Shown piece by piece: positions 48,988 to 59,301 of a stretch of 64,000 nucleotides of DNA. The first letter of the stretch is position 1. Each line of letters starts with the position of its first letter. The stretch comes from Serratia inhibens (GTDB lineage: Bacteria; Pseudomonadota; Gammaproteobacteria; Enterobacterales; Enterobacteriaceae). The notes under the pieces are model-generated. The model was not told where the DNA came from. It saw only the letters and a program-made list of their open reading frames with translations, and searched no databases. The translations under genes were made by a program, and so were the position numbers. The stretch spans positions 186,001 through 250,000 of the forward strand of contig NZ_QYYG01000005.1 of the NCBI RefSeq assembly GCF_003591175.1. The letters run 5' to 3'.

Positions 48988-49785
48988 ATGATTTATATCA
49001 TTAATAATAACGTTACCTTTAATACCGGAAATGGCTCGTTAAAGAGCATGAAAAATGGTAAGGAAGTATTTTTATCAAGCCTGAATATCAGAGTGTTCAA
49101 ATGCTTGCTTGAGTATGGCGTGAAGCCTGTCAGCCGAGAAGATATTTTTAAGCAGGTTTGGGGTGAACAAAGTCTGAACGTATCCTCCGCGACGCTAAAC
49201 CAATATATTAGCCTGACACGCCGGGCATTGCTTTCTGTAGGATTTAACGATCGCCTGATAATCACGGTGGCGAAAACCGGTTATAAAATTAACAAAGCAA
49301 TATCAATAAGCGAGTTGGACGCTGAAAATCCCAAATCGCCAGTTGGCGAAGCGACCGCAGTGATGCTTTCTGACAGCAGAGTCAAAACGGGACAAACCCG
49401 TTATCATCTGGCGATTTTTCTTCGCACTTTATCTATTGTCTTGCCTCTTGCCCTCCTGTTTTTTTTGTTTTTTTACTATCAGCATCACCGCGAGAATGAA
49501 AAACGGAATTTCCTTTCTTATCTTGGTATGGTAAATGGTTGCCCGGTTTATTACTCTGGGAAATACCTCGATAAAAAAGTTGGCAGTTATTTGCAGTTTT
49601 TGACTAAAAATAATCTTTATGGAAATCGGTGTGGCAAGGATGAATTCATTATTTCACGAGTTAATCATTCTATTAATGCCACGGAAGATAGTGGCAGGCA
49701 GTTCATCGCAAAGTGTGTAATGGACAGCAATTCCTTGTATCACATTTGTGAGAGTGAGTATATCCGCGCATGGAAAAAAAATTAA
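48988..49785 (+). CDS. ToxR/CadC-type membrane-anchored winged-helix regulator
   Basis: A 265-residue protein. The N-terminal OmpR/PhoB-type winged helix spans about residues 20-105, with recognition region QVWGEQSLNVSSATLNQYISLTRRAL and wing VAKTGYKIN. A linker and one transmembrane helix (141-164) follow, then a ~95-residue periplasmic domain with four Cys that could form disulfides. This is the ToxR/CadC layout: it senses in the periplasm and acts on DNA at the membrane. The stop overlaps the next gene by 16 bp. Its position upstream of the T2SS genes suggests control of secretion. Confidence 0.82.
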   Translation: MIYIINNNVTFNTGNGSLKSMKNGKEVFLSSLNIRVFKCLLEYGVKPVSREDIFKQVWGEQSLNVSSATLNQYISLTRRALLSVGFNDRLIITVAKTGYKINKAISISELDAENPKSPVGEATAVMLSDSRVKTGQTRYHLAIFLRTLSIVLPLALLFFLFFYYQHHRENEKRNFLSYLGMVNGCPVYYSGKYLDKKVGSYLQFLTKNNLYGNRCGKDEFIISRVNHSINATEDSGRQFIAKCVMDSNSLYHICESEYIRAWKKN

Positions 49786-50264
49786 CTTTATTGTCGGCAG
49801 TATTGATTTCCCTTTGTATCATTATGGGAGGGAGTGTGTATTACTTTACCCATTCTCGCAATGACCTGAAAGGCATCAACTGTGAGGCAAATGCTAAATT
49901 TACTTATATCAATAATCTGGAAAATAGCAGTACACCGAAGGATATTCGGCTTGTTCTAAAAATGAACTATGTTTTTCTTCCAAAAAGTAAAGGTGTTCTG
50001 ACTCTTACCGGAGTAGCAAGCAATGGTGATAAGCGATACTTTGTTAACCGTGATATGAGTTTCTCCTATGTAGCTCAGGATAATTTTTATCGGTTCCAGT
50101 ATGCCGGTGAGCGGCGATCTGCCAGAGATACTTTACCTGCCGATGTTTACTCTTATTTTTTCAATAGTGAAACTAGTTTTTATCACATTGATTATCTTGA
50201 TAAAGTCACCCTGATGTTTAGTAATGTTTACTCTCCGATGTTCCTTTGTAATATCAACATATAA
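49770..50264 (+). CDS. FidL-like/ToxS-like small membrane protein
   Basis: A 164-residue protein with one N-terminal membrane helix (residues ~5-26) and a periplasmic beta-rich domain. Cys38 and the C-terminal CNINI carry single Cys residues. It overlaps the upstream ToxR-type regulator gene by 16 bp. The layout is that of ToxS or FidL-type partners, which stabilise or modulate an adjacent ToxR-like protein in the periplasm. I infer the partnership from the overlap and topology; the family assignment is tentative. Confidence 0.65.
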   Translation: MEKKLTLLSAVLISLCIIMGGSVYYFTHSRNDLKGINCEANAKFTYINNLENSSTPKDIRLVLKMNYVFLPKSKGVLTLTGVASNGDKRYFVNRDMSFSYVAQDNFYRFQYAGERRSARDTLPADVYSYFFNSETSFYHIDYLDKVTLMFSNVYSPMFLCNINI

Positions 50265-50667
50265 CGCCACCTAATAAAAAGTAGCCAGAAGTATTGTCCA
50301 TAGGTTGTTTTTTTCTCATCAATAACCTTCTTTATTCTGGGGCTGTGGTTTGCCTTACCATCTACGTTATACTCTTATAATTAATATATAAGGTAAGTTA
50401 CCCTTATTGTTTCGTATTTTTGTTATTTTATATTTTAACGTAACTCATTGTTTTTTATGTATTATATTTAATTAATTTTGATTTTAAAATGTTATAAATT
50501 TTATGTTTTATGTTTGGTTTTTAATCTGTTGCCATTGGGTTTTTGTCATGTTTTATTAGATGGCTCATCCGGTTTTACTCTGTCCCAGTTTCAGTTATGG
50601 CAGGTTTTGTGGTGTTGGAATAGAAGTGACACCAAGCTTTTGGTTTATTTTTATCAATAGGTGATAG
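50265..50667. other. AT-rich gap between the two regulator units
   Basis: About 400 bp of very AT-rich DNA. It contains a 60-codon frame at 50,478-50,660 with no clear ribosome-binding site and no recognisable motif, which I do not call as a gene. Probably the promoter of the 50,668 regulator and possibly of the whole gsp operon. TAATATATAAGG at about 50,380 is a candidate -10 area only. Confidence 0.4.
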
Positions 50668-51189
50668 ATGGACGCACATAGCATTGCTCTGAACAACACT
50701 CAAATGGAAAATGAAGAGGTTGTTTTAAATAACAACGATAAAACATTGTTGTTTAAAAAAGAGAATGTCATCATTGAAATGACCGAGTTGCAACGCCGGT
50801 TTATGCTTTGTCTGCTTAGCGGTATAAATAAAAAAAATGATATCATTCGAGTGGTGTGGTTTTACAATCATGAAACTATCAGCGATAACAACTATCACCA
50901 AATGATATTTCAATGCCGTTCACTGTTGTCACGACATGGCATCCCTGCTCAGGTGATTAAGACCATCCCTCGATTTGGCGTTATGTTGAGTTTTCAGACC
51001 CGTACGCAGAAAACTACCGCCAGTATAGAGCCTGAAAATGATACTTCATCGAGAACTGGTCAGGGAAATAAGTTTTCAGAGAACGTTAATTATAGAGTTG
51101 TACTGACAATCACTCTGCTTTTTTCGGCGGTTGTGCTTATGGGGGCATCGGTCTGGCATTTCATTGGGGAATACCACCAATTTATATGA
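50668..51189 (+). CDS. Second ToxR-type winged-helix protein with C-terminal membrane anchor
   Basis: A 173-residue protein. Residues ~25-110 look like a compact, diverged winged-helix domain (TELQRRFMLCLLSGINKKNDIIRVVW...NNYHQMIFQCRSLLSRHG...VIKTIPRFGVML). The ending resembles the ToxR/CadC wing 'I-T-V-P-R-x-G-Y'. A Ser/Thr-rich linker and one transmembrane helix (143-165) follow, with only a few residues outside. It lacks a periplasmic sensor domain, so it may depend on a partner. It lies 16 bp before gspC and is probably part of the operon. Confidence 0.7.
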   Translation: MDAHSIALNNTQMENEEVVLNNNDKTLLFKKENVIIEMTELQRRFMLCLLSGINKKNDIIRVVWFYNHETISDNNYHQMIFQCRSLLSRHGIPAQVIKTIPRFGVMLSFQTRTQKTTASIEPENDTSSRTGQGNKFSENVNYRVVLTITLLFSAVVLMGASVWHFIGEYHQFI

Positions 51190-51205
51190 TTACCTGGAGG
51201 CTTAA

Positions 51206-51709
51206 ATGAGTAAGCAGTTTGTTTTTTTTATTTCATTTTTCTTTCTGGTGAATGTGGTTTTTATTATATCTCAACTTTTTAATATTTACCGTGTCGTTCA
51301 GGTCGATGCTTCGTTGCGGCATAATATTGTGCCTGAAAATGGGCGTTATGTCGGTTTTCCTGCGAAAGATGATATAGAAAAAATCAATGCTGTTGGTTTT
51401 TTTGGCCACCATGAGGAAATACGAGGAGGTGGAAATAACGGCATGAGCTATAAAGTTAACTCACAGGGGGTAAATGACGATGTTATCAATAATGCCCCTG
51501 AAACGCGTCTGGCAGGAAAAATTACCGGCTTGCTATTGAGCGATAACCATAAATACAGCCTGGTAGTAATAGAGCGCGCCGGTAAGCAGGCCAGCTATGG
51601 TATGGGCGATCGCATCGCTGACAGCAACGTTGTTATATTAAGAATACTGCAAGATAAAATATTGCTTGATGAGAATGGTTACTACGTCTCGATGATTTTA
51701 AAAGACTAG
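51206..51709 (+). CDS. gspC: Type II secretion inner-membrane protein GspC (short form)
   Basis: A 167-residue GspC. One N-terminal membrane helix (about 8-30) is followed by the HR domain, which has the typical LAGKITGLLLSDNHKYSLVVIE core and GDRI...VVILRILQDKILLDENG. Normal GspC proteins are ~270-300 residues with a C-terminal PDZ or coiled coil; this one stops after the HR domain. HR domains bind the GspD N0 domain, so the essential contact is kept. The gene is the first of the gsp operon, 16 bp downstream of a regulator gene. Confidence 0.85.
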   Translation: MSKQFVFFISFFFLVNVVFIISQLFNIYRVVQVDASLRHNIVPENGRYVGFPAKDDIEKINAVGFFGHHEEIRGGGNNGMSYKVNSQGVNDDVINNAPETRLAGKITGLLLSDNHKYSLVVIERAGKQASYGMGDRIADSNVVILRILQDKILLDENGYYVSMILKD

Positions 51710-51759
51710 GTATATTTTATTTTTAGGATGAAAAATTATTAAGGTCATAAGGCTACATC

Positions 51760-53727
51760 GTGATTACGCATCTTTTTTACCCTTTTAACCATCAACGGAT
51801 TCGCCTTCCCTGGCGGGAATTGGTGGTGGTATTCATGTTGGCTGTTACTCCCGGGATAACGTATGCAACGTCATTCTCTGCCAATTTCAAAGGTACGGAT
51901 ATTCAGGAATTTATCAACACGGTCAGTAAAAATCTGGGCAAAACGATCATTATTGATCCGGCGGTGAAAGGAAAGGTCACCGTACGTAGCTATGAGCAGC
52001 TTAGCGATAAACAATATTATCAATTCTTCCTGAATGTGCTGGACGTGTACGGATATACCGTCATTGGTATGCCAAATAACGTACTTAAAGTCATTGTGGC
52101 GAAAGACGGGAAAAGAGCCGCTTTGTCGCAGGCCGGCAGTGAGCTGATTGCGGAAGGCGATGAGGTTGTAATGCGCATTGTCCCTCTGCGCAATATGGCG
52201 GCCAAGGATATCTCCCCATTGTTGCGTCAGTTGAATGACAGCGTGGGCATTGGCAGCGTGGCACATTATGAACAGGGTAACGCGCTGTTGATCACCGGCA
52301 GAGCCGCTGTAGTGAATGGGTTGATCGATATTGTTCGGGAGATGGATCAAGACGACAGCAATCAGATAGAAACGCTTGCGCTGAAGCATGCTGCGGCGGC
52401 AGAGATTGTGCGGATGGTCAATGCGCTGTTCCGCGAAGAGGGCAAGCAGCGGATGGCGGGTGCCGCGACGCTGCGACTGGTCGCGGATGACAGAACCAAT
52501 ACTGTGATGCTGACCGGCGACGATCGGATCCGCCAATTTGTTAAGGACATGATTTATCAGTTGGATAACAAGAGCGTCAATCAGGGCAATACCAAAGTCA
52601 TTCAACTGAAATATGCCAAGGCGCAGAGCCTGGTCGAGGTACTGACCGGGATTAGCTCGGGCTTGCAGAATGAAAAAGAAGGCGCAGCGGCCAATGTAGC
52701 GCTGTTGAAAAATGTGGTGATCAAAGCCGATGAACAAACCAATGCGCTGATCATCACCGCTGCGCCGGATGTGATGCGCGATCTGGAAGAGGTGGTTACC
52801 AGGTTGGATGTCCGCCGCGCTCAGGTGCTGGTTGAGGCGGTGATTGTCGAGGTACAGGACGGTCAGGGCCTGAATATCGGCGTTCAGTGGGCCAATAAGT
52901 ACGGCGGCGGCACGCAGTTTGCCGGCAATGTACCCGGTGTTTCATCGGGTTTTGACGGCGGAATGCTTGAAGCCTTCAACAAGGCCAGCGGCTTGATGAC
53001 TGGCTTTTACAGCGGAAACTGGGGGGTATTGTTATCCGCTATCGCCAGCAACAATCAAAATAATATCCTGGCTACGCCGAGTATTGTCACTCTGGATAAC
53101 GCCGAAGCGGAATTCAGCGTAGGTCAGGATGTGCCTATTCTGACCGGCTCGCAAACCACCAACAGCGATAACGTTTTCAATACCGTCTCGCGTAAAACGG
53201 TGGGAATAAAACTCAAGGTCAAACCGCAGATTAACAAAGGGCAATCGGTCCTGATGCAGATTGAGCAGGAAGTCTCCAGCGTGGCCGACAATACGCAGGT
53301 CTCCTCCGATTCCCTCGGCGCCACTTTTAATATCCGTACGGTAAATAACACCGTGCTGGTCGACAGCGGCGAAACGGTGGTGGTTGGCGGTCTGCTGGAT
53401 AAAACCAATTCAGAGGTGGAAAGCAGCGTTCCGCTGTTGGGGAAAATCCCGGTGTTGGGCGCGCTGTTCCGTTCTACGTCGGTGAAAGAGAGCAAGCGCA
53501 ATTTAATGCTGTTCATCCGCCCGACCATCATCCGCACGACTGAAGGATTCTCTCGGCAAAGCCAACGTAAAGTCGGCAAATTCGATGCCGAGCAGCGGGA
53601 AGATATCGAGCTGAAAACGGCGTTGCGCGAGGAAATCTCTTCTGGACCAACTGCGGGTGACAATCAAGCGTTTCTCAGCGTCATTTCGCAGGTAAATGCG
53701 TTTTATGACCAAGAGGGAAAATCATGA
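51760..53727 (+). CDS. gspD: Type II secretion outer-membrane secretin GspD
   Basis: A 655-residue secretin that forms the outer-membrane exit channel. The signal peptide is followed by N0 ([20 protein letters not shown]), N1-N3 repeats (such as [20 protein letters not shown] and [17 protein letters not shown]) and the C-terminal secretin domain ([52 protein letters not shown]). The GTG at 51,760 is the start used; the real start could be slightly downstream. It ends in a short tail likely to bind the pilotin encoded at 61,753. It overlaps gspE by 4 bp. Confidence 0.95.
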   Translation: MITHLFYPFNHQRIRLPWRELVVVFMLAVTPGITYATSFSANFKGTDIQEFINTVSKNLGKTIIIDPAVKGKVTVRSYEQLSDKQYYQFFLNVLDVYGYTVIGMPNNVLKVIVAKDGKRAALSQAGSELIAEGDEVVMRIVPLRNMAAKDISPLLRQLNDSVGIGSVAHYEQGNALLITGRAAVVNGLIDIVREMDQDDSNQIETLALKHAAAAEIVRMVNALFREEGKQRMAGAATLRLVADDRTNTVMLTGDDRIRQFVKDMIYQLDNKSVNQGNTKVIQLKYAKAQSLVEVLTGISSGLQNEKEGAAANVALLKNVVIKADEQTNALIITAAPDVMRDLEEVVTRLDVRRAQVLVEAVIVEVQDGQGLNIGVQWANKYGGGTQFAGNVPGVSSGFDGGMLEAFNKASGLMTGFYSGNWGVLLSAIASNNQNNILATPSIVTLDNAEAEFSVGQDVPILTGSQTTNSDNVFNTVSRKTVGIKLKVKPQINKGQSVLMQIEQEVSSVADNTQVSSDSLGATFNIRTVNNTVLVDSGETVVVGGLLDKTNSEVESSVPLLGKIPVLGALFRSTSVKESKRNLMLFIRPTIIRTTEGFSRQSQRKVGKFDAEQREDIELKTALREEISSGPTAGDNQAFLSVISQVNAFYDQEGKS

Positions 53728-55220
53728 CGCTGAGCCCCTCCGGCCATCTGTTGCCTTTTGCCTGGGCACGCCAGCACGGCGTGCTCGCCGTCGCTGAGCC
53801 GAGCGGCACACAGTTATATTGCCATCAGCAAACGACTTATGCCGCGCTGATAGAAGCATACCGCTGTTTGCCGGGCGAGCCGATGTTGGTGCGGTTGGAA
53901 CCTGAAATCTTTGAGCAGAAGCTGGTGGTGTATTACCAGCAGGAGGCCGGTCATGCGCAGAAGATGATCGACGATCTGGGTGGCGAACTGGACTTTTATA
54001 CGCTGGCGGAAGAGCTGCCGGAGCAACAGGACCTGCTGGATGAGCAGAACGATGCGCCAATCATCCGCCTGATCAACGCCATGCTGAGTGAGGCAATCAA
54101 AGCCCGTGCTTCCGATATCCATATCGAAACCTACGAAAGCGAATTGGTGATCCGTTTTCGCATTGACGGTGCGCTGCAACGCATTTTGGCGCCACAGCGC
54201 AAATTGGCCGCGCTGTTGGTGTCGCGCATCAAGGTGATGTCGAAATTGGACATCGCTGAAAAACGGGTGCCGCAGGATGGACGCATGACGTTGAAGGTCG
54301 GTGGACGGGCGATTGATGTGCGCGTATCGGTGATGCCGGCCAGCCACGGTGAACGGGTGGTTATGCGTCTGTTGGACAAAAATAGCGTCAGGCTGGATCT
54401 GCCCAGTTTGGGTATGACGCAGGAACGTCAACAGGCGCTCCTGCGTCTGATTAAGCAGCCGCACGGCATCATCCTGGTTACCGGGCCGACCGGCTCCGGC
54501 AAGAGCACCACGCTCTATACCTTGCTGAACCAGATTAATGACGAAAACCGCAACATCATGACCATTGAAGATCCCGTCGAATACGAGTTGAGCGGCATTG
54601 CGCAGACTCAGGTGAATCCGAAGGTGGACATGACCTTCGCCCGCGGGCTGCGTGCGCTGCTGCGCCAGGATCCCGATGTGGTGCTGATTGGTGAGATCCG
54701 CGACGGCGAAACGGCGCAGATTGCGGTTCAGGCTTCGCTGACCGGGCATCTGGTGCTGTCCACGCTGCATACCAATACGGCTATCGGCGCGATTGCCCGG
54801 TTACGAGATATGGGCGTTGAGCCATTCTTGCTGTCCAGCTCGCTCAGCGGCGTGTTGGCGCAGCGCCTGGTGCGGCGGCTCTGTCCGCAATGCCGCGAAC
54901 CTTACACTCTGTCTGATAGGCAACGGCGGGTGTTTGATCTGCCTGCGGATCGGGGCGTCACTTGCTGGCGACCGATGGGCTGCAACGCCTGCAATGGGCA
55001 AGGCTACCTTGGGCGCATCGGTTTGCATGAGTTGCTGGTGCTGGATGAACCCATGCGCCTGGCTATCCACCGTGGAGACAGCGAGATCGACATCATGCGT
55101 CTGGCTGCCTCAGGTTATCAGTCTTTACGCCAGGATGGGATCGCAAAAATGAACGCCGGCGAGACCAGCCTGGAAGAGGTTCTGAGAGTGACCCGCGAAG
55201 GGGATGGCGATGAGATTTGA
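53724..55220 (+). CDS. gspE: Type II secretion ATPase GspE
   Basis: A 498-residue cytoplasmic hexameric ATPase that powers pseudopilus assembly. Visible: the N2E domain, Walker [10 protein letters not shown] (254-262), the Asp box with [11 protein letters not shown], Walker B-like [19 protein letters not shown], and a zinc site with Cys pairs in LCPQCREPY and [11 protein letters not shown]1E is shorter than in some relatives. It ends inside the start of gspF (overlap of about 17 bp). Confidence 0.96.
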   Translation: MTLSPSGHLLPFAWARQHGVLAVAEPSGTQLYCHQQTTYAALIEAYRCLPGEPMLVRLEPEIFEQKLVVYYQQEAGHAQKMIDDLGGELDFYTLAEELPEQQDLLDEQNDAPIIRLINAMLSEAIKARASDIHIETYESELVIRFRIDGALQRILAPQRKLAALLVSRIKVMSKLDIAEKRVPQDGRMTLKVGGRAIDVRVSVMPASHGERVVMRLLDKNSVRLDLPSLGMTQERQQALLRLIKQPHGIILVTGPTGSGKSTTLYTLLNQINDENRNIMTIEDPVEYELSGIAQTQVNPKVDMTFARGLRALLRQDPDVVLIGEIRDGETAQIAVQASLTGHLVLSTLHTNTAIGAIARLRDMGVEPFLLSSSLSGVLAQRLVRRLCPQCREPYTLSDRQRRVFDLPADRGVTCWRPMGCNACNGQGYLGRIGLHELLVLDEPMRLAIHRGDSEIDIMRLAASGYQSLRQDGIAKMNAGETSLEEVLRVTREGDGDEI

Positions 55221-56421
55221 TTATCATGCCTGCGACAGGCAAGGGCGTACCCGACGCGGGGGGCTCGAGGCGGATTCCTTGCGGCATGCCCGTGATCTGT
55301 TGCGTGAAAAAGGGTGGCAGGTGTTGGCGGTTAAGGCCAAAAAAACGCGGGGTTTCAATAGTCTGACTGGCTTGCGGCTTACCTCCGGCGTTACGAGCAG
55401 CGACCTGGCGTTGTTGACCCGTCAGTTGGCGACCTTGATGTCCGCAGCATTGCCGCTAGAAGAAGCGCTGATGGCGGTGGCGCGGCAAACGGAAAAGAAA
55501 GGTTTGCAGACGGTGCTGACGCAGGTACGTCTGCGGATCCTGGAAGGTTTTTCCCTGGCGCATGCGTTGGGGCAATACCCGCCTGTTTTTGATCGTCTGT
55601 ACTGCGCCATGGTGACCGCCGGCGAAATCTCCGGCCATCTGGCACCGGTGCTGGAGCGTCTGGCCGACTATGTCGAACAGCGCCAGCAAATGAAAAACAA
55701 GATCACTCAGGCATTGGTGTACCCGATGGTACTGACGGTGGTGGCGATCGGGGTAGTGGCCATCTTGCTTACTGCGGTGGTGCCCAAAGTCATAGAGCAA
55801 TTTATTCATATGAAACAGGCCTTGCCGTTGTCTACCCGGCTGCTGATCGGTGCCAGTGATGCCATCCGGCAATGGGGGTTGGCAGCGCTGATGCTGATGC
55901 TGGCGGGCGTCGGTTGGTTTCGCTATCGCCTGAAAGAGCAGGCCAGGCGTACCCGGTGGCATGCTTTTATCCTGCGGATGCCGGTTATCGGCAAGTTGAC
56001 CCTGGGTGTGAATACGGCGCGCTACGCCAAAACGTTGAGCATTTTGAACGCCAGCGCGGTGCCGTTGCTGGAGGCGATGCGCATCAGCGCCAGTGTGCTG
56101 GGCAATGATCATGCCCGGCAGCGGTTGCAGGCGGCGATGGAACGGGTGCGTGAAGGCGAAGGGTTGTCGCCGTCTTTGGAGGGGACTGCGCTTTTTTCGC
56201 CGATGATGCGGCACATGATCATGTCCGGTGAGCGCAGCGGTGAATTGGAAATGATGCTCGAGCGGGCGGCGAATATGCAACAGGATGCCTTTAATCGGCA
56301 AATAACCTTGGCTCTGGGGTTGTTTGAACCTTTATTGGTGATAGTGATGGCCAGCTCGGTGCTGTTTATTATTTTGGCTATCCTGCAGCCAATATTGCAG
56401 CTCAATAATATGATTGGATGA
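55204..56421 (+). CDS. gspF: Type II secretion inner-membrane platform protein GspF
   Basis: A 405-residue platform protein with two homologous T2SSF domains ([19 protein letters not shown] and [17 protein letters not shown]), three membrane helices and large cytoplasmic regions that contact GspE and GspL. Two start codons are close together (55,204 and 55,210); the first lies within the gspE end. It overlaps gspG by ATGA. Confidence 0.95.
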   Translation: MAMRFDYHACDRQGRTRRGGLEADSLRHARDLLREKGWQVLAVKAKKTRGFNSLTGLRLTSGVTSSDLALLTRQLATLMSAALPLEEALMAVARQTEKKGLQTVLTQVRLRILEGFSLAHALGQYPPVFDRLYCAMVTAGEISGHLAPVLERLADYVEQRQQMKNKITQALVYPMVLTVVAIGVVAILLTAVVPKVIEQFIHMKQALPLSTRLLIGASDAIRQWGLAALMLMLAGVGWFRYRLKEQARRTRWHAFILRMPVIGKLTLGVNTARYAKTLSILNASAVPLLEAMRISASVLGNDHARQRLQAAMERVREGEGLSPSLEGTALFSPMMRHMIMSGERSGELEMMLERAANMQQDAFNRQITLALGLFEPLLVIVMASSVLFIILAILQPILQLNNMIG

Positions 56422-56903
56422 TGAAGATGCTAACGGAAAGTAAAGTGAGAAATATTAGTGAGGTACGCAGTTTTAAACAAAAAGGTTTTACACTTTTGGA
56501 AATTATGGTGGTGATTGTAATTCTGGGGTTATTGGCCAGTTTGACTATTCCCAGCCTGATGGGAAATAAGGAAAAAGCCGATAAGCAAAAGGCGACCAGC
56601 GATATTGTCGCCCTGGAGAATGCACTGGATATGTACAAGTTGGACAACGGGCGTTATCCAAATTCGGAGCAAGGGTTGGCGGCGCTGTCGGCCAAGCCTG
56701 AAGTGGCGCCGATTCCGCGCAATTATCCTGAAGACGGTTATATCCGCCGGCTGCCGCAGGATCCCTGGGGCAATGAGTATCAACTTCGCAACCCCGGCAA
56801 GCACGGCAGGCTGGATGTGTTTTCAATCGGCCCGGACGGCCTTGCCGACAGTGATGACGACATCGGCAACTGGGTCGCGAGCACTGCGGATAAAGCGGAG
56901 TAG
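56418..56903 (+). CDS. gspG: Major pseudopilin GspG
   Basis: A 161-residue major pseudopilin. The prepilin cleavage site is QKG^FTLLEIMVV after a long 23-residue leader, with Glu5 of the mature protein present. The Ca-binding C-terminal loop (PDGLADSDDDIGNW) and the assembly motif PWGNEYQLRNPG are intact. It forms the pseudopilus after processing by GspO. The leader is longer than the usual 6-8 residues; a Met at codon 4 gives a shorter option, but no Met lies close to the cleavage site. Confidence 0.96.
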   Translation: MMKMLTESKVRNISEVRSFKQKGFTLLEIMVVIVILGLLASLTIPSLMGNKEKADKQKATSDIVALENALDMYKLDNGRYPNSEQGLAALSAKPEVAPIPRNYPEDGYIRRLPQDPWGNEYQLRNPGKHGRLDVFSIGPDGLADSDDDIGNWVASTADKAE

Positions 56904-56905
56904 CA

Positions 56906-57394
56906 ATGGGCCGCGAATGCGGGTTCACTCTGCTGGAAATCATGCTGGTGCTGCTGTTGTTAGGCATTACCAGCAGCCTGGTGATGTTGCGTTCTCCCGC
57001 CGCTGAAAGCCAACTGGCGCGACAGGGTGAGCAACTGGCCTGGCAGTTGAATGAGGTTGCGGAACGGGCTGAGCGTGAAGGCACAACCTATGGTGTGGCG
57101 TTCAGCCGTAGCGGTTGGCGCATTGTCGCCGCTGGCCAGTATCGGGATAAAGGTGCAGTGACGACAGACACGCCTTTGCCGGCCGGGGTTGAACTGCTGT
57201 TGGCCCTGGAGCGGCAGGCGATCGCGTTGGATGATGCATGGCCGCCGGGGGAGGAACCGCAGGTTTGGTTGTATCCGGGCGGTGAAACCACCGTGTTTTC
57301 CGTCACATTACAGCAAGGGAAATGCCGATGGCAGCTTAATGCGACCGGATTTTTCAGGTTTGAGACGACAGAAGCCCACTGTGATGAAAGATAA
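56906..57394 (+). CDS. gspH: Minor pseudopilin GspH
   Basis: A 162-residue minor pseudopilin. The leader is short (MGRECG) with cleavage before FTLLEIMLVLLLLG. The rest is a GspH/FimT-type beta domain (VAFSRSGWRIVAAGQY). It starts 2 bp after gspG and overlaps gspI by 11 bp. Confidence 0.92.
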   Translation: MGRECGFTLLEIMLVLLLLGITSSLVMLRSPAAESQLARQGEQLAWQLNEVAERAEREGTTYGVAFSRSGWRIVAAGQYRDKGAVTTDTPLPAGVELLLALERQAIALDDAWPPGEEPQVWLYPGGETTVFSVTLQQGKCRWQLNATGFFRFETTEAHCDER

Positions 57395-57761
57395 ACATAA
57401 ACGGCAGAGCGGGATGACCCTGCTGGAGGTGATGGTTGCGCTGATGATTTTCGCCATTGGTTGCATGGCGCTAATCAAAACCACCGGGCGGCAGGTACAA
57501 AGCCTGGGCGTGATCGAAGCGAAGAATGTCGCGCTGTGGGTGGCGGATAACCAATTGACCTTATTGCAGCTTGATGTATCCCCGCTCGCGCAGACATGGC
57601 GTCAGGGGACGACGGAAATGGCGGATGAAACCTGGTATTGGCGTTACCGCGGCAGAGACACCACGGATGTCGGGATGCGGGCGATAGAAATGGAAGTGCG
57701 GCGTAACCCGCAGGCGCAAAATGCATTGGTCAGGTTGCTGGCCTATAGAGAATCGCCATGA
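57384..57761 (+). CDS. gspI: Minor pseudopilin GspI
   Basis: A 125-residue minor pseudopilin with the cleavage motif QSG^MTLLEVMVALMIFA and a short C-terminal domain beginning ADNQLTLLQLD. The start at 57,384 lies inside the gspH end; a long in-frame extension further upstream is a shadow within gspH. GspI nucleates the GspH-I-J-K tip complex of the pseudopilus. Confidence 0.93.
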   Translation: MKDKHKRQSGMTLLEVMVALMIFAIGCMALIKTTGRQVQSLGVIEAKNVALWVADNQLTLLQLDVSPLAQTWRQGTTEMADETWYWRYRGRDTTDVGMRAIEMEVRRNPQAQNALVRLLAYRESP

Positions 57762-58369
57762 AACGGGAGTGGGCTCGCGGCTTTACGCTGGTGGAAATGA
57801 TGCTGGCCATCGTTATTTTTTCATTGCTGTTGATCTCGGCGCTGATGATTTTCAAAGGCGTCTTGAGAAACAGTGAGATCACCCAACGAAAATCGACGCA
57901 AATGGTTCAACTGCAGCGGACGCTGAGCGTCATTGAACGGGACTTTACCCATGCACTCACCCGCACGCCGGCCGGCTTGGCCGGTCAGCCCGGAATACCG
58001 GAGTTTGTGGCGCGCGGTGCGGCAGAGGGCGTTGGCGACTATCGGGTCATGATGATCAGAAATTACTGGCATAACCCCGGAGCCAGGTTGCCGCGTTCGA
58101 CGCTGGAGCGGGTGGAATACCGGTTTCAGAAGGGGGTGTTGGAGCGCCTGAGTTTCCCCACCCTGAACAGCCCGGCGTCTGCCGTGCGCAGTGTGACGTT
58201 GTTGTCGGACGTATTGCAGTTCCAATTGCGTTTTTATTATCAAGGTGAATGGTTAACGGCGTGGCATGCCAGCACCTGGCTGCCTCAGACGATCGAGATC
58301 ACCGTTGAAACACGCTCTTTCGGCGTGGTACGACGCATTGTTCAACTGTCGCCCGAGGAAAAATCATGA
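57758..58369 (+). CDS. gspJ: Minor pseudopilin GspJ
   Basis: A 203-residue minor pseudopilin with cleavage at ARG^FTLVEMMLAIVIFS and the GspJ core QLQRTLSVIERDFTHALTRTP. It overlaps gspI by ATGA and gspK by ATGA. Confidence 0.93.
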   Translation: MKREWARGFTLVEMMLAIVIFSLLLISALMIFKGVLRNSEITQRKSTQMVQLQRTLSVIERDFTHALTRTPAGLAGQPGIPEFVARGAAEGVGDYRVMMIRNYWHNPGARLPRSTLERVEYRFQKGVLERLSFPTLNSPASAVRSVTLLSDVLQFQLRFYYQGEWLTAWHASTWLPQTIEITVETRSFGVVRRIVQLSPEEKS

Positions 58370-59298
58370 ATAAACAGCGGGGAATGGCGTTGTTGATGGT
58401 TTTGTTAATGATGTCGGTGATGACGATTATTGCGGTGAATATCAATAACTACTGGCAACGCTCGTTAACGCGTACACAGACTCAGCAGGATCAATTAACG
58501 GCCAAGTGGTTGCTGTTGGGCGGAGAAATCTATGCCAAAAGGCAGTTGCAACAGGCGTTGGATAAGCAGGTATCGGTGAGCTTGGGGCAGGCATGGGCGC
58601 GTGAAGATATAGTCATGCGCACGGAAGAGAGGGAGGTTTCCGTGCGTATTGTCAGCGCCGATGTCTGTTTTAATTTGAATGCGCTTGCAACGTCACCCCC
58701 GGTGGATGATGCCGGGGCCGAAAACCCGAAAGTAGCGAGAGAGAAGCAGATGTTCATGCTGTTACTCACCAATCTGGGTGTTGGCGAGCCGCAGGCCGGC
58801 GCTATCGCCGATGCCGTTATCATGAAAGTAAACCGGCGACGCGATCAGGCTGAAACTAGTTATCTGATTGAGGATGTCAGTGAACTGCGGGAACTGAGTG
58901 TCATAAGCCGCGAACTGTATCTGCGCATGGCACCACTGGTCTGCGCCTTACCGGATAATAGGTTGCGCATTAACCTTAATACCGCCACGGCGCAGCAATT
59001 GCCGCTGATCAGGGCGATGTTGCTGAATGCGTTGGGCGGCGATCAAGTCCTGGCGCTCATCGCTGCACGGCCGCAACACGGCTGGCGTTCACTGGACTTT
59101 TTAACTGCGGAAAACTACCCCGAACTGCACAAGCTGAAAGATGAGGATCTGGCCGACAGACTGGTCACTACCGGCAGCCGATTTACTGCGGAATTGCGGC
59201 TGAAGCTGGAGGACGGCCAGTATCGGCTAGTCAGTGCTTTGCAACGTAACAAAGCCGGTGTGAAGGTGATGAGCCGCCAGTTTGGGTGGGGAGAATAG
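58366..59298 (+). CDS. gspK: Minor pseudopilin GspK
   Basis: A 310-residue tip pseudopilin. The leader is MNKQRG^MALLMVLLMM; like other GspK proteins it lacks Glu5 of the mature pilin. A large globular domain with two SAM-like subdomains follows (VCFNLNALATSP and RLRINLNTATAQQLPLI). It caps the pseudopilus and starts inside gspJ. Confidence 0.93.
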   Translation: MNKQRGMALLMVLLMMSVMTIIAVNINNYWQRSLTRTQTQQDQLTAKWLLLGGEIYAKRQLQQALDKQVSVSLGQAWAREDIVMRTEEREVSVRIVSADVCFNLNALATSPPVDDAGAENPKVAREKQMFMLLLTNLGVGEPQAGAIADAVIMKVNRRRDQAETSYLIEDVSELRELSVISRELYLRMAPLVCALPDNRLRINLNTATAQQLPLIRAMLLNALGGDQVLALIAARPQHGWRSLDFLTAENYPELHKLKDEDLADRLVTTGSRFTAELRLKLEDGQYRLVSALQRNKAGVKVMSRQFGWGE

Positions 59299-59301
59299 AG
59301 T

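Noticed and set aside
50478-50660. 60-codon hydrophobic frame between the regulator genes
   Set aside because: No ribosome-binding site, AT-rich surroundings with many chance frames, and no recognisable family.
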